Notes: generated by a model from the sequence alone, not told the origin. DNA of 64,000 nucleotides from Meandrina meandrites (GCA_963693305.1 OY855914.1:10480403-10544402); one strand, 5' to 3'; shown: positions 44,652 through 57,248, counted from the stretch's first letter. A program made the numbers and translations.

Positions 44652-45568
44652 TAGGAAAATCCATTACTTGACGAGGGAATTCCACGTTAATCGTTCTGTT
44701 TCGTGATCTTAGGTCAAAAACACAAAGCCAGAAAACGTGAAACGTAAAACACAAGATTATGACTGGACAGGTTTCTTTCCTAGTGAAACGTGATTTTCTG
44801 AATACACTGATTTTGTGGTGAGCTGTTATTTGCATGTTCCGTGATAGTTATCACTGAAACGAGAATCCATGCAGCGTTTGATTTCTCGTGACTATCACTT
44901 TGTGGCTTTCAGTCTTAATAACGTGAAAAGGTCATGAAATGAATACACGCAAGATGTCCGTTTTATTTCTTGGAAATTTGACGTGCCCTCTACGAGAAAA
45001 AAGATCATCTCACTGCAAGCTTATGGACTTCATCAATCTTACTTTCACCAAAAATAGCTTCTAAATGAAAATTTTCCATGTAAAATTGCCAAAAAGCATA
45101 TCAACAGTTTGACTCTCAGTATATGTTTCCTTAATTTCTGCTCAAAAGGGAAAACTGATCTTGAGAAGGCCATGGCCTGCCTGTATTTTGTTTTACTCGA
45201 GATCACGTATACTCCAGAGAGGCATTTTAAGTGAGCCTTTAGAGAAATATATTTTACCCAAATGGGCCAATTCTTTCGGTGATGTTGACTCAAGTCAGTT
45301 CCAAGTTAATTCCACACGAAAAGCCTATACTAAACGATAATTGCGATTTTTTTAAAACTTAAATATACGCGTGATATTTGTATGTCGGGTAATGAACTTT
45401 TCTTATTTCGGTTTTTGCTGACCATTGTTCGACAGATCGACAGCTTAATAGTTTTCGATAACAGTTTCTCTAGTCTGTTGAGGTTATAACTTTACACTGG
45501 CCCATCATTACCGCGTTCTAAAACAAAAGCAAAAGATCTATAAAAGCAAGGTAAACTGGCGTACTTAC

Positions 45569-45628
45569 CCCTTCAGCTTTCGAATTTCACTCTTCTTCAC
45601 TTCTTCTTGATGGTGATCTTTCTGGGTT
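45569..45628 (-). other. Second candidate 5' UTR exon (duplicate)
   Basis: Same acceptor (ATTCACATAG) and donor (GGTAAGTA) context as 44413-44485. The surrounding 44270-44520 and 45415-45670 are homologous. Confidence 0.38.
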
Positions 45629-45699
45629 CTATGTGAATAACACTGACAATAAGAATCGAGCTGTGAGTACGTATATCACGGAAACAATTCTAAAAAAAA

Positions 45700-47690
45700 C
45701 ATTTAATGTTGTTTCCTTATTTTTTATTTAAAGTTTTCTTCAAAATATAATTGCTATATTGTATTCGTACTTCTATACTAATATACTGAGGCAAGGTGCT
45801 AAAAAGAAACGTTTAAAAGAGGTAACAAAATAGTTTTGGAAAACCTATCACTCAACTCGTTTTTATAAACATTGAAATTTACAATATAAATTTACCTTTT
45901 GTATTCATGAAACACGTCATGAAAACAATAGTACTTATATGTAAACATACATTTTTAAAACGTAAACGTCCTTGAAAAAGTAATTAAAGAAAAACGAATT
46001 GTTATTCTCATTCTGTCTTTTCCTTACCTTATATCCGAGTTAATCGTTTTGTTTTTGTGATCTTCAGTCGGTGTAGTAATCTATGTAGGTCATGATCAAC
46101 AACACAAAGCAATGAGCAGCTGGGAACAGATGTATTTGCACTAGTATCAAAATCACAGCGCGAGGAAAGTGGATAGAAACCAACCCTTTTCACATGTTAA
46201 GATTGGAAAGCTTTAAAGGATCAGCATGACTGTACCGTATAATGACAAAAAACGGGCACCTTGCTCTTTAGTTCATCGTCCGCAATGCCGGTAATAATAA
46301 TAATGTGTTAAAATGCATATCAATAGTTACATTACATTATATATTAATATATTCCGGCACGCATATTCCCACAAATGGGGCCATCGCAAAAAACATCCTG
46401 AAGCCCAGGAATGAGATGAGATGAGAAAAAAATTAATGGAGCTAGAAAGAAACATCTGTTTACTCCGCCTCACAATATAAGCAGCGAATTGAAAAGAAAA
46501 CCACTACTTTGATTGCCATTATAAAGCAAGTGTCCTGCTGGTTCCTCATGCTGATATGTGCAATATTTGACACGCGACGCATTTTGTTTTTAATTTATAC
46601 AGGTCGCTACGCATTTTCAATACCCCCTTTTAAATAGAGCAGGACGAGGTAATCGGTGGTAATGTTACTGAATTACTCTACTGTAAGAGCCATCTTAAAG
46701 CTGTGGAGTTTGCATCGCATTATGCTACTAGGTAAACAGTTGATAAGGGTCTCTGCACGGACTATAATGTAAATAAAAGATTATTTTACACCAGGTTTCT
46801 TTCCCAGGGTCTCCGGGTGTGAATCTTTTGCGCGAGATTCGGTGCATCTTAGGCCTTTTGGGCGAGGTTGAAAGTGAGCTTTGGGAAGGAGATTTAATTG
46901 GTTATGAGGTTTGGGGGTTTAAGGGAACCATTGATGGTTTTCTGAGCTATGAAACATGAATTTCCATCAAGATTGGAGCCGACATTTTCCCTATCTCAAT
47001 ATAATGCGATAATTGTTGCAGTGCCGAATAGTATAATTTTTGCAATGGGGTTACTTATTGGAAAAGGGCGCCTTTTGGAATAGGGCGCTAATGACAGCGG
47101 GGGGAGGGGCGATTATCAGAAAAAGGGGCCCAAATTTTTGTATAGGGGTGCGTATTCTAATAGATTCTCTAAAAAGCCAAAGCACAGTGGGAATTTATAT
47201 ATAGTGCCGGTAAGTGCACATAGTAATATATTAATATTCTCACTGGGATACCCGCCAAACAATGTCCTGGTACTTCTTGAGAAATACAAGGACCACTGTG
47301 ACAAACAGCTGCGAAATGAAGCCCGACTTCGCTCCAAATAAACGACCTAGAGCATTTCTCGTTCTTTAGAAAAAAAGTGTGACTTTGTTAGGAGTGATTT
47401 GACTTTTGTTGGGAGCGATCTGACCATGGAGCGAAGTGACCCCAATTCTGGATTACATGCTGTACGCTGGATGTACGTAATGGGGAATAAAGGGGCAATG
47501 TAATCATCTCTACATAATCACACAGTCACGTGTTTTGTAACATAAGCCGTCACCGGATCCCTTGCGCGTCGCGCGTGGGAAACTATGCCTAGAGTATTGT
47601 AGTAACCATTGTGGATTTCTTTTCGTTCAAGTTCAGTAAGTGGAACATTCCGTCAGTTAAAGGCGAAAAAGGCATGTAAGACTATGCTAA
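45700..47690. other. Intergenic region, nothing recognised
   Basis: Upstream of the receptor gene. Holds G-rich patches near 47095-47130 and repeats of unknown type. The receptor promoter may lie in its left part; no core element was identified. Confidence 0.4.
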
Positions 47691-48370
47691 TCAACTCTTT
47701 TAAGGGGGGAGACTTTTTACTACAGATCCAGAGCAGTTGCTAAGGGATTGCTGACGACTGTATTTTGAAGCAAGCGATTTTGAAGCTTTTTGTAACGCTA
47801 AATGGTGAATTTTATTTCGGGGTACGCCTTCTTTGAAAAATATATCGTTTGTGCGTGCGAAACTAGTGCCAGTCCCAAACCGCGCGTTAATCTTTAAAAT
47901 CCCGAAAACTCTTAGTAAAACAAGGTAAAGTTCCGATTTCTTTTACGAATCAGAAATAACGTCGCCGTCTTTAGAATCTGACGTATGCTTTTACCATTTA
48001 CTCGAAAAAAGGAAACGCTACTGTTGAAAGTCCGTAAATATGAGTGTTTATTACGCCACAACTCTTATAAAAATGCGAATTTCACAAAAACGATACGTCA
48101 CATTACGCATGTGGTCGTTCTTTATCTATTGACCCTCATTTAAATTTTAAAATTTATCCACCGTTTGAGTTTTTTCTGTTCTGGTCACGTGTCACGTTAA
48201 ATAAGGCCGTCACTTGAAACTATTGGAGGAATCTTCAATAGAACAAACTCGTACAAAAAGCTTATCTGTATGAGGTCTGATTTCCAAAATATGCATGGCA
48301 ATTAGAAACTTGCCTTAGAAACAAATTGGTAGTTAAGAGTCACCCCCCCCCCCCCCCCCCCCCCCCTTAA
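47690..48370. repeat. Duplicated segment 3' of the protease gene
   Basis: Homologous and collinear with 49440-50075 in the protease intron (AGAGCAGTTG, GAAACGCTACTG, TTCTTTATCTAT, TTCTGGTCAC). This copy ends in a run of 25 C (48342-48366), the other in a short C-rich patch. Confidence 0.75.
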
Positions 48371-48549
48371 GAGTTTATTTCACCTGTTTGTCTTTACAGA
48401 CACTTTAGCTTAACAGACATTTTAGATGTTGAGTGGCCAATGTTGTTACTGGATGACCAATGATTTTCTTGCATAACAACATATTTTCTCTGTAAACTCT
48501 CGTTCTTTTTAAAAGTACGTAGTTGTCAAGGAGGCATAAAAAAAACTCA

Positions 48550-51500
48550 TCAAAGTTTCACAACTGCTTTCTCTAACCAACGACAAGCTCCTTCAAAGTT
48601 TTCATCTTCAATAGAGCTGCAAAACTCCAGCAATGCTTGATATCTCTCTTTAATATCAAATCCCAGCCAGTGCTTCAACTTGTGAAGGCAAATGGGGCAT
48701 GCAAACATTGGGCGACGGTTAGTCTCCTCAAGATGGTTGCTTCCATTCATAGCACACGAGAAAAAGATACAGTGTTTCAGACAGAACAAATGGCAAATCT
48801 CGTGAGCCATCACCTACAAAGAAATTAAGAGTGATCAACATCAAATTTCTCATCACAATATCAATCCTTAACCAAGAGAAAAGGTTATGACAATCAATGA
48901 AGTGATCACCAAAGGAAAATTTCTTGGATTGTATGATCCTTTGAACAAGTTCTCCCAACGACCACTATAAGAAAACATACGGAGATCAGTCAGGGGAATT
49001 TGTAGGAGGATACAGTTTATTCTAGTCCACAACCCCTGTGCTCTGATGGATCAATACTACCTGATCCTTATCAGTTGATGTTAAATCACTGATAAACTTG
49101 TAACTTGTAGACCACAAACAGAACGACTTAATTTGACTAACAATAGACGGATCGAAACTGACCAATTCCTGTTGACGGACGTAACACGAGTCTTACAGCC
49201 AATAACATCACGGTTAAACTGACCAATCAGTTACTACGGACCAGACTTATCATATCACCGACTGACAACAACTTTTCACTTGACTCTGAAGATGACTTCC
49301 GCACAGGTTGTCGAAACGTCAGTCACCAACAACAGTTCTTCTCAGAACTACTCTCACCCGGACGATCACACTATACGAACTAATTATCATTTTCTTGGCG
49401 TCACTTGTGATCATAGCAATGGCATTACCTAAAAAAACACCTTTAAGGGAAGTCCTTCTTAACTACAGATCTTGAGCAGTTGGAGGAAACAAGCTAGGGT
49501 TCTGATCTGTTTTTGACAAATCAGAGACAACACAGCCTTCTTTATAACGCTAGGCATGGAATTACCTTTTTCGGGTGAAAAAAAAAATAGAAACGCTACT
49601 GAAGAAAGTCTGTCAATACTAATAATGTAAATTTCATAAAAATCATGCACAGCATTAAGCATGTGGAAGTTCTTTATCTATCAGCACTGAGTTCAATTTT
49701 CAGATCTATATGCCCTTTCAGTTTTGTTTTTTTATTCTGGTCACATGACTTATCAAATATTGCAATGATTTGAAACTCTTGAAGGACACTTCAGTGTAAC
49801 AAACATACCAGTGCAAAAAGGTGTTATCAAGAGTGGAGGTCTGGCCCTAGTTGTTCAAAGGGTGGATAATGCTATCCACTGGATAAATCGCTATCCAGCA
49901 GATAAGTGTTGGCAAAACAAACTACACTATCCACTGAATAGTGATTGATCCGGTGGATAGCGTTGTCCACCCTTTGAACAACTGGGACCTGGTTTCTAAA
50001 ACATGATGGTTAGAAACCTTCCTTCACAACAAATTGATAATGAAGAAGGACCCCCCCTCCCCAACTCAAAATGGGGTTGGCGAGCACTGTATTTAATCAC
50101 TTAATTAATGATTACTGCTTGTCAAGATACAGTAACACCAAGAAATTAATCCTTAAGAGTTCATCAGTAATCTGGCATTTGTCTGATACCATTGATTTAC
50201 CATCAAAGTGCTTTTAAATGTTGTGAATCACCTTAAGCCCCCAAAACTTAGATGGTCTTTTAACAGCTAATGTATTATACTTTGGGTTAGAGTTTTATTC
50301 AAATTTCATGGGTCCCTAGGCTTGATTATGAGCCGCTGTTCGGGGACATGAGAAGGCGGTGTAAATCGAGCCTGATGGGTCCCACAATCTCGATTTCTTG
50401 TGATTCTTTCTCAAGGCTAATATTAGTCTCAAACTCACAGAAAAAAAAAGGAATAAAAAATAACTTTCGATGTTTTATAAAGTCCAAAAGTTACCATCCA
50501 CCACCCCTTATTGGTTCGGGATGAGGTTTTTGAACTTCTTGACGGCAAACTAAAGTATAAATCAATGCTTATAATCACTTGTTTCACACCCGCAGATGTT
50601 TTGTGCTCAGTCGATTCGTACCCAACTCGAATGATTTGTACCCAATCAATTTAGTTGTTTCATACCCATCCCAGCTCGTTTCATTATCAAGTTGATTTGT
50701 ATAAAGCAGTGATGTTGTTTATGTTAAGTATTGTGTTAAGCAAAGTCCACTTCAAATAGAGGCCAATGTTATCTGCTTTGAATGGTTACTGGGCAGTTTG
50801 CTAACGTGGTCACCTTTGGCTGACAAAGAACAAGAAATATTCAAATTTTCACTCCCTAGGGTAGTTATACTAAAGTTGGAGTATGGTTAGCCTGCGTTGC
50901 AGACGAACTTAATCCCGGGGATCAGTTCGTCTGCAACACAGGCTAGAGTATGGTAGACTTTATTGCAATATCGTGCAGTTGATTTCTTTAACTTACATCA
51001 AATATGATACAGGTACCAATTGACCAGAGGGTCAGGCACGAACTGACTGAAAAAAGGTTTGAATTACATCTAAACTTGGGTATGCATTGACTGAATATGA
51101 GAGTTCCTTGGGAAGGGAGGGGGTCCTCGCAACAGTCAATTTCCTGAATATCATTGGCTGCTATAATAGTATCTTATAGCTTGTTTATTAGCCTGCTTCA
51201 CATGCCTAATGGATTACATAGCTCAGTTCACTATTTACTAATTATTTCGATCGCGTGTTTCGCTTCCTTTTGTGTCAACTACCCTCCCACCCATAAGGCG
51301 TCAGGGGAGGAGAAAATGTTTTCTTGTTATAAGACTGCTCCTCTCTGTATGTTTCAGGGGGGGGGGGGGGGGTGGGGGGCAGGGGTGGTGTTTCGTATTT
51401 TAAGGTTTCAGCGTTCTATTATAATTATATCTTTTGTATACTGCACCTTACAACTCCTCCACAGTACAAGAGTACTTGTGTTAAGTGACACCACTTGCTC

Positions 51501-52124
51501 GGGAACGTCTTCATAGAAGGATGGGTTGTATCTTGCAAAACTGAACACACCAACACCAGTAGCAGAGTTTGCCTGCCCAAAAACAAAATTCCAGCTTTCT
51601 TTCGGGTAGAGATCAATCATCGTGATACCGACAACGCAAAAAGCACCCGTCGGTCATTTAGCTTGAAGGTATTTGTACACATCTGGAATGTACAACTGCA
51701 GAGCTCCGTTCATTCGAGTCTTACACTTTAGTTTTTCTATGGAAACCGATGGAAGAACCACTACTTCAAAACCCGTAAAGAACAAAGTCGCAAAACGCTT
51801 AAGCATCGACAAAAAGCTCTCCTTCTCGCCACTTTTATCCAATTGCACTTGGAAACCTGTCCATTCTTCGCCCAGAGGTACAAGACATATCTTTTTCTTG
51901 TCTTTTCTACAGGGTGGAATCACAGATTGAAGTTTTTGCCACCACGAATTGTGCGACTGTTTGGTTTCCGAATGCGATGACAACCAGTCATGTTTACCTG
52001 CCTCTGGGAGCGTAGGAAATAGTTCTCTGTCTTTCAGACCATTTAGAAGAAAGGTTTTCTCTTTCTTAGAAAGCCGCTGTAAGTTGCCAAGATCATGAAC
52101 TGTTGTGGTTGATACGGACGCCAT
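48550..52124 (-). CDS. AMZ2: Archaemetzincin-type zinc metalloprotease, probably defective
   Basis: Two exons, 52124-51447 and 48813-48550, joined in phase 0 (donor GTGCAG, acceptor TTTGTAG). Exon 1 contains FCVVGITMIDLYP, ESWNFVFGQA and GVGVFSFARY, all typical of archaemetzincins. Exon 2 contains HEICHLFCLKHC, then CAMNGSNHLEE and CPICLHKL: the zinc-binding HExxH, the third ligand region and the CxxC of the family. Family members normally have Gly at the two Cys positions of HEICHLFC. An in-frame TGA (51656-51654) interrupts exon 1 after 156 codons, right before the conserved core. The frame is otherwise open, 313 sense or TGA codons in all. AMZ2 fits better than AMZ1 by the SNHLEE segment. 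Pseudogene, assembly error or allele cannot be told apart here. Confidence 0.85.
49010..49375 (+). repeat. Dispersed-repeat fragment, possibly a retroelement 3' end
   Basis: An open stretch with SEDDFRTGCRNVSHQQQFFS ends in TAA near 49381; upstream frames are interrupted. The phrase looks like the tail of a repeated coding element, but I cannot name the family. Confidence 0.35.
49440..50075. repeat. Duplicated segment in the protease intron
   Basis: Partner of 47690-48370. It carries a MITE (49842-49990) that the other copy lacks. Confidence 0.7.
49842..49990. mobile_element. 149-bp hairpin MITE
   Basis: GGCCCTAGTTGTTCAAAGGG with TGGATA repeats on the left; CCACCCTTTGAACAACTGGG on the right. 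Confidence 0.85.
50887..50945. repeat. Short palindrome
   Basis: TTAGCCTGCGTTGCAGACGA pairs with the complement in TTCGTCTGCAACACAGGCTA. Confidence 0.8.
51654..51656 (-). other. In-frame TGA in the protease exon
   Basis: Codon 157 of the reading frame, AAA TGA CCG, between a poorly conserved region and the conserved catalytic half. No intron borders lie around it that would remove it. Confidence 0.85.
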
Positions 52125-52203
52125 GTTGAATTTTCAAAGAAGTCTGGAGTCTACATGCAACGGTCACGCGATGCAGTGTGGCATATTATGTGCAGTGTCA
52201 CGC

Positions 52204-52600
52204 CAGAAAAAAAAAAAAAACTCGGAAGTGTACGCGACAAGACCGAAAGGTATTCTGGGTATTCACTGGAACATGTGCTGGAATTTTGCATACTGGCCTA
52301 GGGGAAATGTGCAAGTTTTCTATTTTTGCACGTGGAGAATTTGTTTTTCCTCCCAGGAGGCCTTTATCTGTAGCTTTACTTTCACTGTCGCATGTCTATG
52401 AGTTGGGAAAAACGTTTAAATTCAGAGTGGCTAAACATACCTTGTTTTCGCATGTCTGAAGAAAAAGAAAAACTTGCAAATTCGCGTATATTATGTCGTT
52501 ATATCTCATTAGTATTCAACACGTACGTTAGCTCAATACTGCTACCCATACTACCTTTCGGTCTTGTCGCGTGCACTTATGTGCTTTTTTCCGACAACGT
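52204..52600. mobile_element. Inverted-repeat element at the protease 5' end
   Basis: ACGCGACAAGACCGAAAGGT (52229 on) and its complement near 52552-52572 face each other about 320 bp apart, with matching flanks. A single related arm is at 17342-17410. It begins only about 80 bp upstream of the protease ATG. Confidence 0.55.
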
Positions 52601-53081
52601 TTCTCGGCCGTGTATAAAAAAAGCGATTCCGAGTACACTTTGCAGAATGAGTTATCGAATGAACCCGTAGGAAACCGGCGCTTGATCAGATTGCAACTAT
52701 AGACAGACACAAATATCGCATTTGGTATAATTATGTGGATCATCGAAATACTTTTAAAATTTGCATGCGAAGCTTGGGCTGCCGATGTCATCGACATGTT
52801 ATTTTTCCTTACATTGCAAGTACATGTGCCGTGATTGCCAAGTAGAGGCGAGGCGAGAATAGGGTAATGACTCATCAAAAGAAACGTGCGAAAAAAGGCA
52901 TTCTTTTCTTTTTCAAACCTGAAAAGTAAAGGAAATCATCTTTGGCAATCCTGGCCAGGTGAAGAGACTCAGGGCGCTTTGCATTTGTCAAAACCAGGGC
53001 GCTCTTAAAATATTATGTATTATTAGTATAATTTCCACAGGTGAATTCAATTCTGATTGGTCGAGAAGCTCGCACTATATA

Positions 53082-53144
53082 TGGGTTATTGACCAAGCGT
53101 GAGGTCAAGATGGCGGGATGTTGGCCGAGTTCTTTTTTTGCGTG

Positions 53145-53177
<33 letters not shown>

Positions 53178-54236
53178 CACGCAAAAAAAGAACGAGGCCA
53201 ATATCCTGCCATCTTGACCGAACGAGCTTGGTCAATAAAGGATTTATTATATGACTTTTTTCGAACACTGAAAAGGAAGCCAGCTGAATGCACAATCAAT
53301 GGCGCATGCTAAATCATTTCATTGGTTTAAAAGTTTAATGAGTGACTGTCAAATTCTTGAATGAATCGAGAAGAAGTAAAACGATGCGACAACAGCGAAA
53401 TTCACGTCATTTTAACCCTCAAAAGGATATTGAAATGGCTTAAATTTGCGAAACAACGTTGAGTTTGAAGCCTTAAAAGAAGAATGTCCAGTCCATCTGG
53501 CCGCCAGCTTTTGATTATTGGACGTTTTGCAGAGTATTTGCTCGCTTCTGGCGCTTTAGTGGTGCAAACCTGCAGTGACATACACGAGCTGAATATTGAA
53601 ATTGTGATTGTTGAAAGCGTTTGGGATTTTAATACCATTTCACAGGAAAAGCTTGAACTTTTCTATATCATAAATTTAAATGCTCCACTCACCCTTACTC
53701 GACGTGAGCGTTAGAGGCTTCGGTGAAAAGATGTTAGGATCGCCGTGCCGTCCGCTTTCTTCCATTTTAGAAGATGTTACACAAACGACAAGTTTGAAGA
53801 GCACTTTATTCTTCAGGTATGTCACTGACTTTAGTCTCTCCCTTTTCCGCCAAACAAAGCTGATATCATGTCTTAAAGTCGCTTTGCGTTTTAATTTTTG
53901 TATCAGCCGGTTTTTTGCGGCAAATAAAATTCACGAAACTCGTTATTAAATTAACATTTGTAGTTTAATTTGTTTGCTCTCATTCGCTTCAAGACCTATT
54001 TATTTGTTGTCGGATTTCCTTTTGCTAGAAATAGACAGGAAATCTTTGTGTTATTTCGGAAAATAGTTTCATAGCGAAAATTTACGACGAAAAGCTTTTT
54101 TAAGTAGCATCGGTAAATGTTCTTTTACTTGCAGGAACACAGCGGGCGATCCCGAGCGGTCAAGATGGCTCCATCTTGACCGCTCGGGTAGCCAATCAGA
54201 GCACGAGATTCGCTTCATCTTGACCGCTCACGGGGA
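53082..54236. repeat. 1.15 kb tandem unit, copy 1
   Basis: Near identical to 54237-55395. It starts with a hairpin and ends with the 38-bp palindrome (54151-54188) plus CGCTTCATCTTGACCGCTCA. A 76-codon frame starting SPSGRQLLIIGRFAEYLLAS is open in both copies; coding status is unknown. Confidence 0.92.
53087..53240. repeat. 150-bp near-perfect hairpin, copy 1
   Basis: TTCTTTTTTTGCGTGTTTAT folds on its complement around GGACCGAGACGAAGTCGAGG. Outer arms TTATTGACCAAGC and GCTTGGTCAATAA. Confidence 0.92.
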
Positions 54237-54299
54237 TGGGTTATTGACCAAGCGTGAGGTCAAGATGGCGGGATATTGGCCGAGTTCTTTTTTTGCGTG

Positions 54300-54332
<33 letters not shown>

Positions 54333-55395
54333 CACGCAAAAAAAGAACGAGGCCAATATCCTGCCATCTTGACCGAACAAGCTTGGTCAATAAAGGATTT
54401 ATTATATGACTTTTTTCGAGCACTGAAAAAAAAGCCAGTTGTATGCACAATCAATGGCGCATGCTAAATCATTTCATTGGTTTAAAAGTTTAATGAGCGA
54501 CTGTCAAATTCTTGAATGAATCGAGACGAAGTAAAACGATGCGACAACAGCGGACAACAGCGAAATTCACCTCATTTTAACCCTCAAAAGGATATTGAAA
54601 TGGCTTAAATTTGCGAAACAACGTTGAGTTTGAAGCCTTAAAAGAAGAATGTCCAGTCCATCTGGCCGCCAGCTTTTGATTATTGGACGTTTTGCAGAGT
54701 ATTTGCTCGCTTCTGGCGCTTTAGTGGTGCAAACCTGCGGTGACATACACGAGCTGAATATTGAAATTGTGATTGTTGAAAGCGTTTGGGATTTTAATAC
54801 CACTTCACAGGAAAAACTTGAACTTTTCTACATCATTAATTTAAATGCTCGACTCACCCTTACTCGACGTGAGCGTTAGAGGCTTCGGTGAAAAGATGTT
54901 AGATTCGCCGTGCCGTCCGCTTTCTTCCATTTTTGAAGATGCTACACAAACAACAAGTTTGCAGAGCACTTTATTCTTCAGGTATGTCACTGACTTCAGT
55001 CTCTCCCTTTTCCGCCAAACAAAGCTGATATCATGTCTTCAAGTCGCTTTGCGTTTTAATTTTTGTATCTGACGGTTTTTGCGGCAAATAAAATTCACGA
55101 AACTCGTCAATTAAAATTTGTAGTTTAATTTGTTTGCTCTCATTCGCTTCAAGACCCTTTTTCTTTGTTGTCGGACTTCCTTTTGCTAGAAATAGACAGA
55201 AAATCTTTGTGTTATTTCGGAAAAAAGTTTCATAGCGAAAATTTAAGACGAAAAGCTTTTTAAAGTAGCGTCGGTAAAAGTTTTTTCGCTTGCAGGAACG
55301 CAGCGGGCGATCCCGAGCGGTCAAGATGGCTCCATCTTGACCGCTCGGGTAGCCAATCAGAGTACGAGATTCGCTTCATCTTGACCGCTCACGGA
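54237..55395. repeat. 1.15 kb tandem unit, copy 2
   Basis: Same organisation as copy 1, with its hairpin at 54241-54394 and its palindrome at 55312-55349. A GCGGACAACA duplication near 54541-54562 is private to it. Confidence 0.92.
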
Positions 55396-56000
55396 GCTAG
55401 TCATATAATAAGACGCTATATTCACCGCGCTAGGCGGTGAATTTAGCATCTCAAGGCTTAGCTACTAAGCCATGCCACGTTTGCCATCCAGGCCAGTGAA
55501 CATGGCGGCATTTGCTGAATGAAAATTTCTCTCATTTAAAAGAAATCACTCCAAGTCCTAGATATTTAAAATATTGGGAATTTTTCAAATTAACTACCAA
55601 GGCTTTTGGACCGGAAATATTTTCAAGAGATGGTTTTCAAGGCATTCGAATTGATCGTAAACATGGTGGTTTTGGAGATTGCACGCGGCCGTGTACTCAG
55701 TCAGATCGACTGGCAAAACATTATTTAGTTCTCTTCTCACTGGAGCTAGTAATTTCGAGAGGATTCACACAATTGTTCAGAAGTCACCAACGATTAAACA
55801 AAGGTACCAGATGTATCTATCTTTTGCGTAGTGTTTGTTTTGTTCCGTTTTATTGCTAAAACCTGAGTGAAAATTACGATTTCAATCGAAGAATTAAACT
55901 GGTTTACACGTATGCAAGCGAGCACTTGTGTTTGTTGTTTTCGTGTTTTCTATTATTATTTTTCAGTTTTTGATATTCACCTGTGAAAATTATACTAAAC
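55396..56000. other. No recognised gene
   Basis: A frame at 55512-55859 (115 codons) opens on a non-ATG codon and has no motif I know. It may be a relic. Confidence 0.35.
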
Positions 56001-56102
56001 CAATTATTCGCCTCAGGCTCAGTGATTATTGTTGAATAATCCCCTCGACTTCGTCTCGGGGATTATTCAACAAAAATCACTTCGCCTTCGGCGAATAATT
56101 GT
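56001..56102. repeat. Hairpin element
   Basis: CAATTATTCGCC at the left and GGCGAATAATTG at the right; inner arms GTTGAATAATCCCC and GGGGATTATTCAAC around TCGACTTCGTCTC. Confidence 0.85.
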
Positions 56103-56105
56103 TAA

Positions 56106-56228
<123 letters not shown>

Positions 56229-56229
56229 G

Positions 56230-57197
56230 CGGAGCTCCACAGCAGCCCGAAGGGCCGCAGAGCGGAGCCCCATAACTACCGTGCAAGGATAGAAATTAAG
56301 AAAACCATGCGTTTGAGTTTTCATGGTCATCGGTGGCAATCGGCATGGCTTGCGGGCGCGTGCGCTCTACATACGTCGTACATACGTGCGAACGAAGTCG
56401 CGCAACATGGCGGCCATACTCCAGAAAAAGCTTGACCTGGGCAGGCCTCCTACATACTTGATATTGACCATCCCCCTTTAGTTAAAACAAAAATCGTAGA
56501 AGTCTGTAGGACACTGTACATTTTTTTTTTTCATGTTGAAAATCGACTAGGGATATTTCATTTCACTACACGAGTCGATTGGGTGAAAAGGCGGCAAAAG
56601 CTCACCGCGGGAATGAAAACTTGTGAAGAAAGTCAGCAGCAGAAAATATTTCTTCGTTATTATTTTTTACCCCATCACATCTAAAGTTTTTATGTATACT
56701 TCAGAGATTTTTTCTCACATCAAAAAAATGATCTGGACATTTCATATCAACTTAAACGAAGCAATTGCATGAAAAGGCGGCAAATCTTTGGTATGTGCTG
56801 TTCACCTTTGCACTGTAAGCTGAATGAAAGACGCGAAGAAAGCTGTTGGAGAACTTACAGTAAGTCTTCGTGAATATTCCTCGCTCTATTTACTCATCTA
56901 CATCATGGAAACTTGTGCCAAATGATTTAGGACAACCTCGTAACGGGGAGATCCGAAATAATTGCCGACTTGAACATTATATATAGGACTACAAGTCAAA
57001 AAGAGCGATGACCAAGGTTCGACCTGCGGCTGAGCAAGGCTGAAAATCACTGAATTGAGTTCAAATAAAAGTGAACTCAGAGCTAATCAAGTTCACTGAA
57101 GTGAAGCATAAAAGACTGTCAAAGGCTACACCGATAGAAAGAAAGGAATTGGTCTTCGCTGAAAATTCATATAATTTATGCGCGGTGGTGTTGGGGT
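56230..57197. other. Intergenic, nothing recognised
   Basis: A GC-rich patch (56230-56410) precedes AT-rich unique-looking sequence. No exon was found. Confidence 0.4.
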
Positions 57198-57200
57198 AAT

Positions 57201-57248
57201 AGGGACTTTAAGCACCGACAACGGGAACGGCAACGGGAACGGGGAAAC
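57201..57248 (+). repeat. Left terminal inverted repeat of Harbinger
   Basis: Contains repeated AACGGGAACG units, matching 61803-61850 in reverse. Confidence 0.93.

Noticed and set aside
52392..52878. Frames with CTRQDRKV on both strands
   Set aside because: The peptide is the translation of the inverted ACGCGACAAGACCGAAAGG arms, not a gene.
53118..53312. FFFCVFMDRDEVEVHKHAKK frames on both strands of the tandem units
   Set aside because: Both strands give the same peptide because the sequence is a hairpin; not coding.
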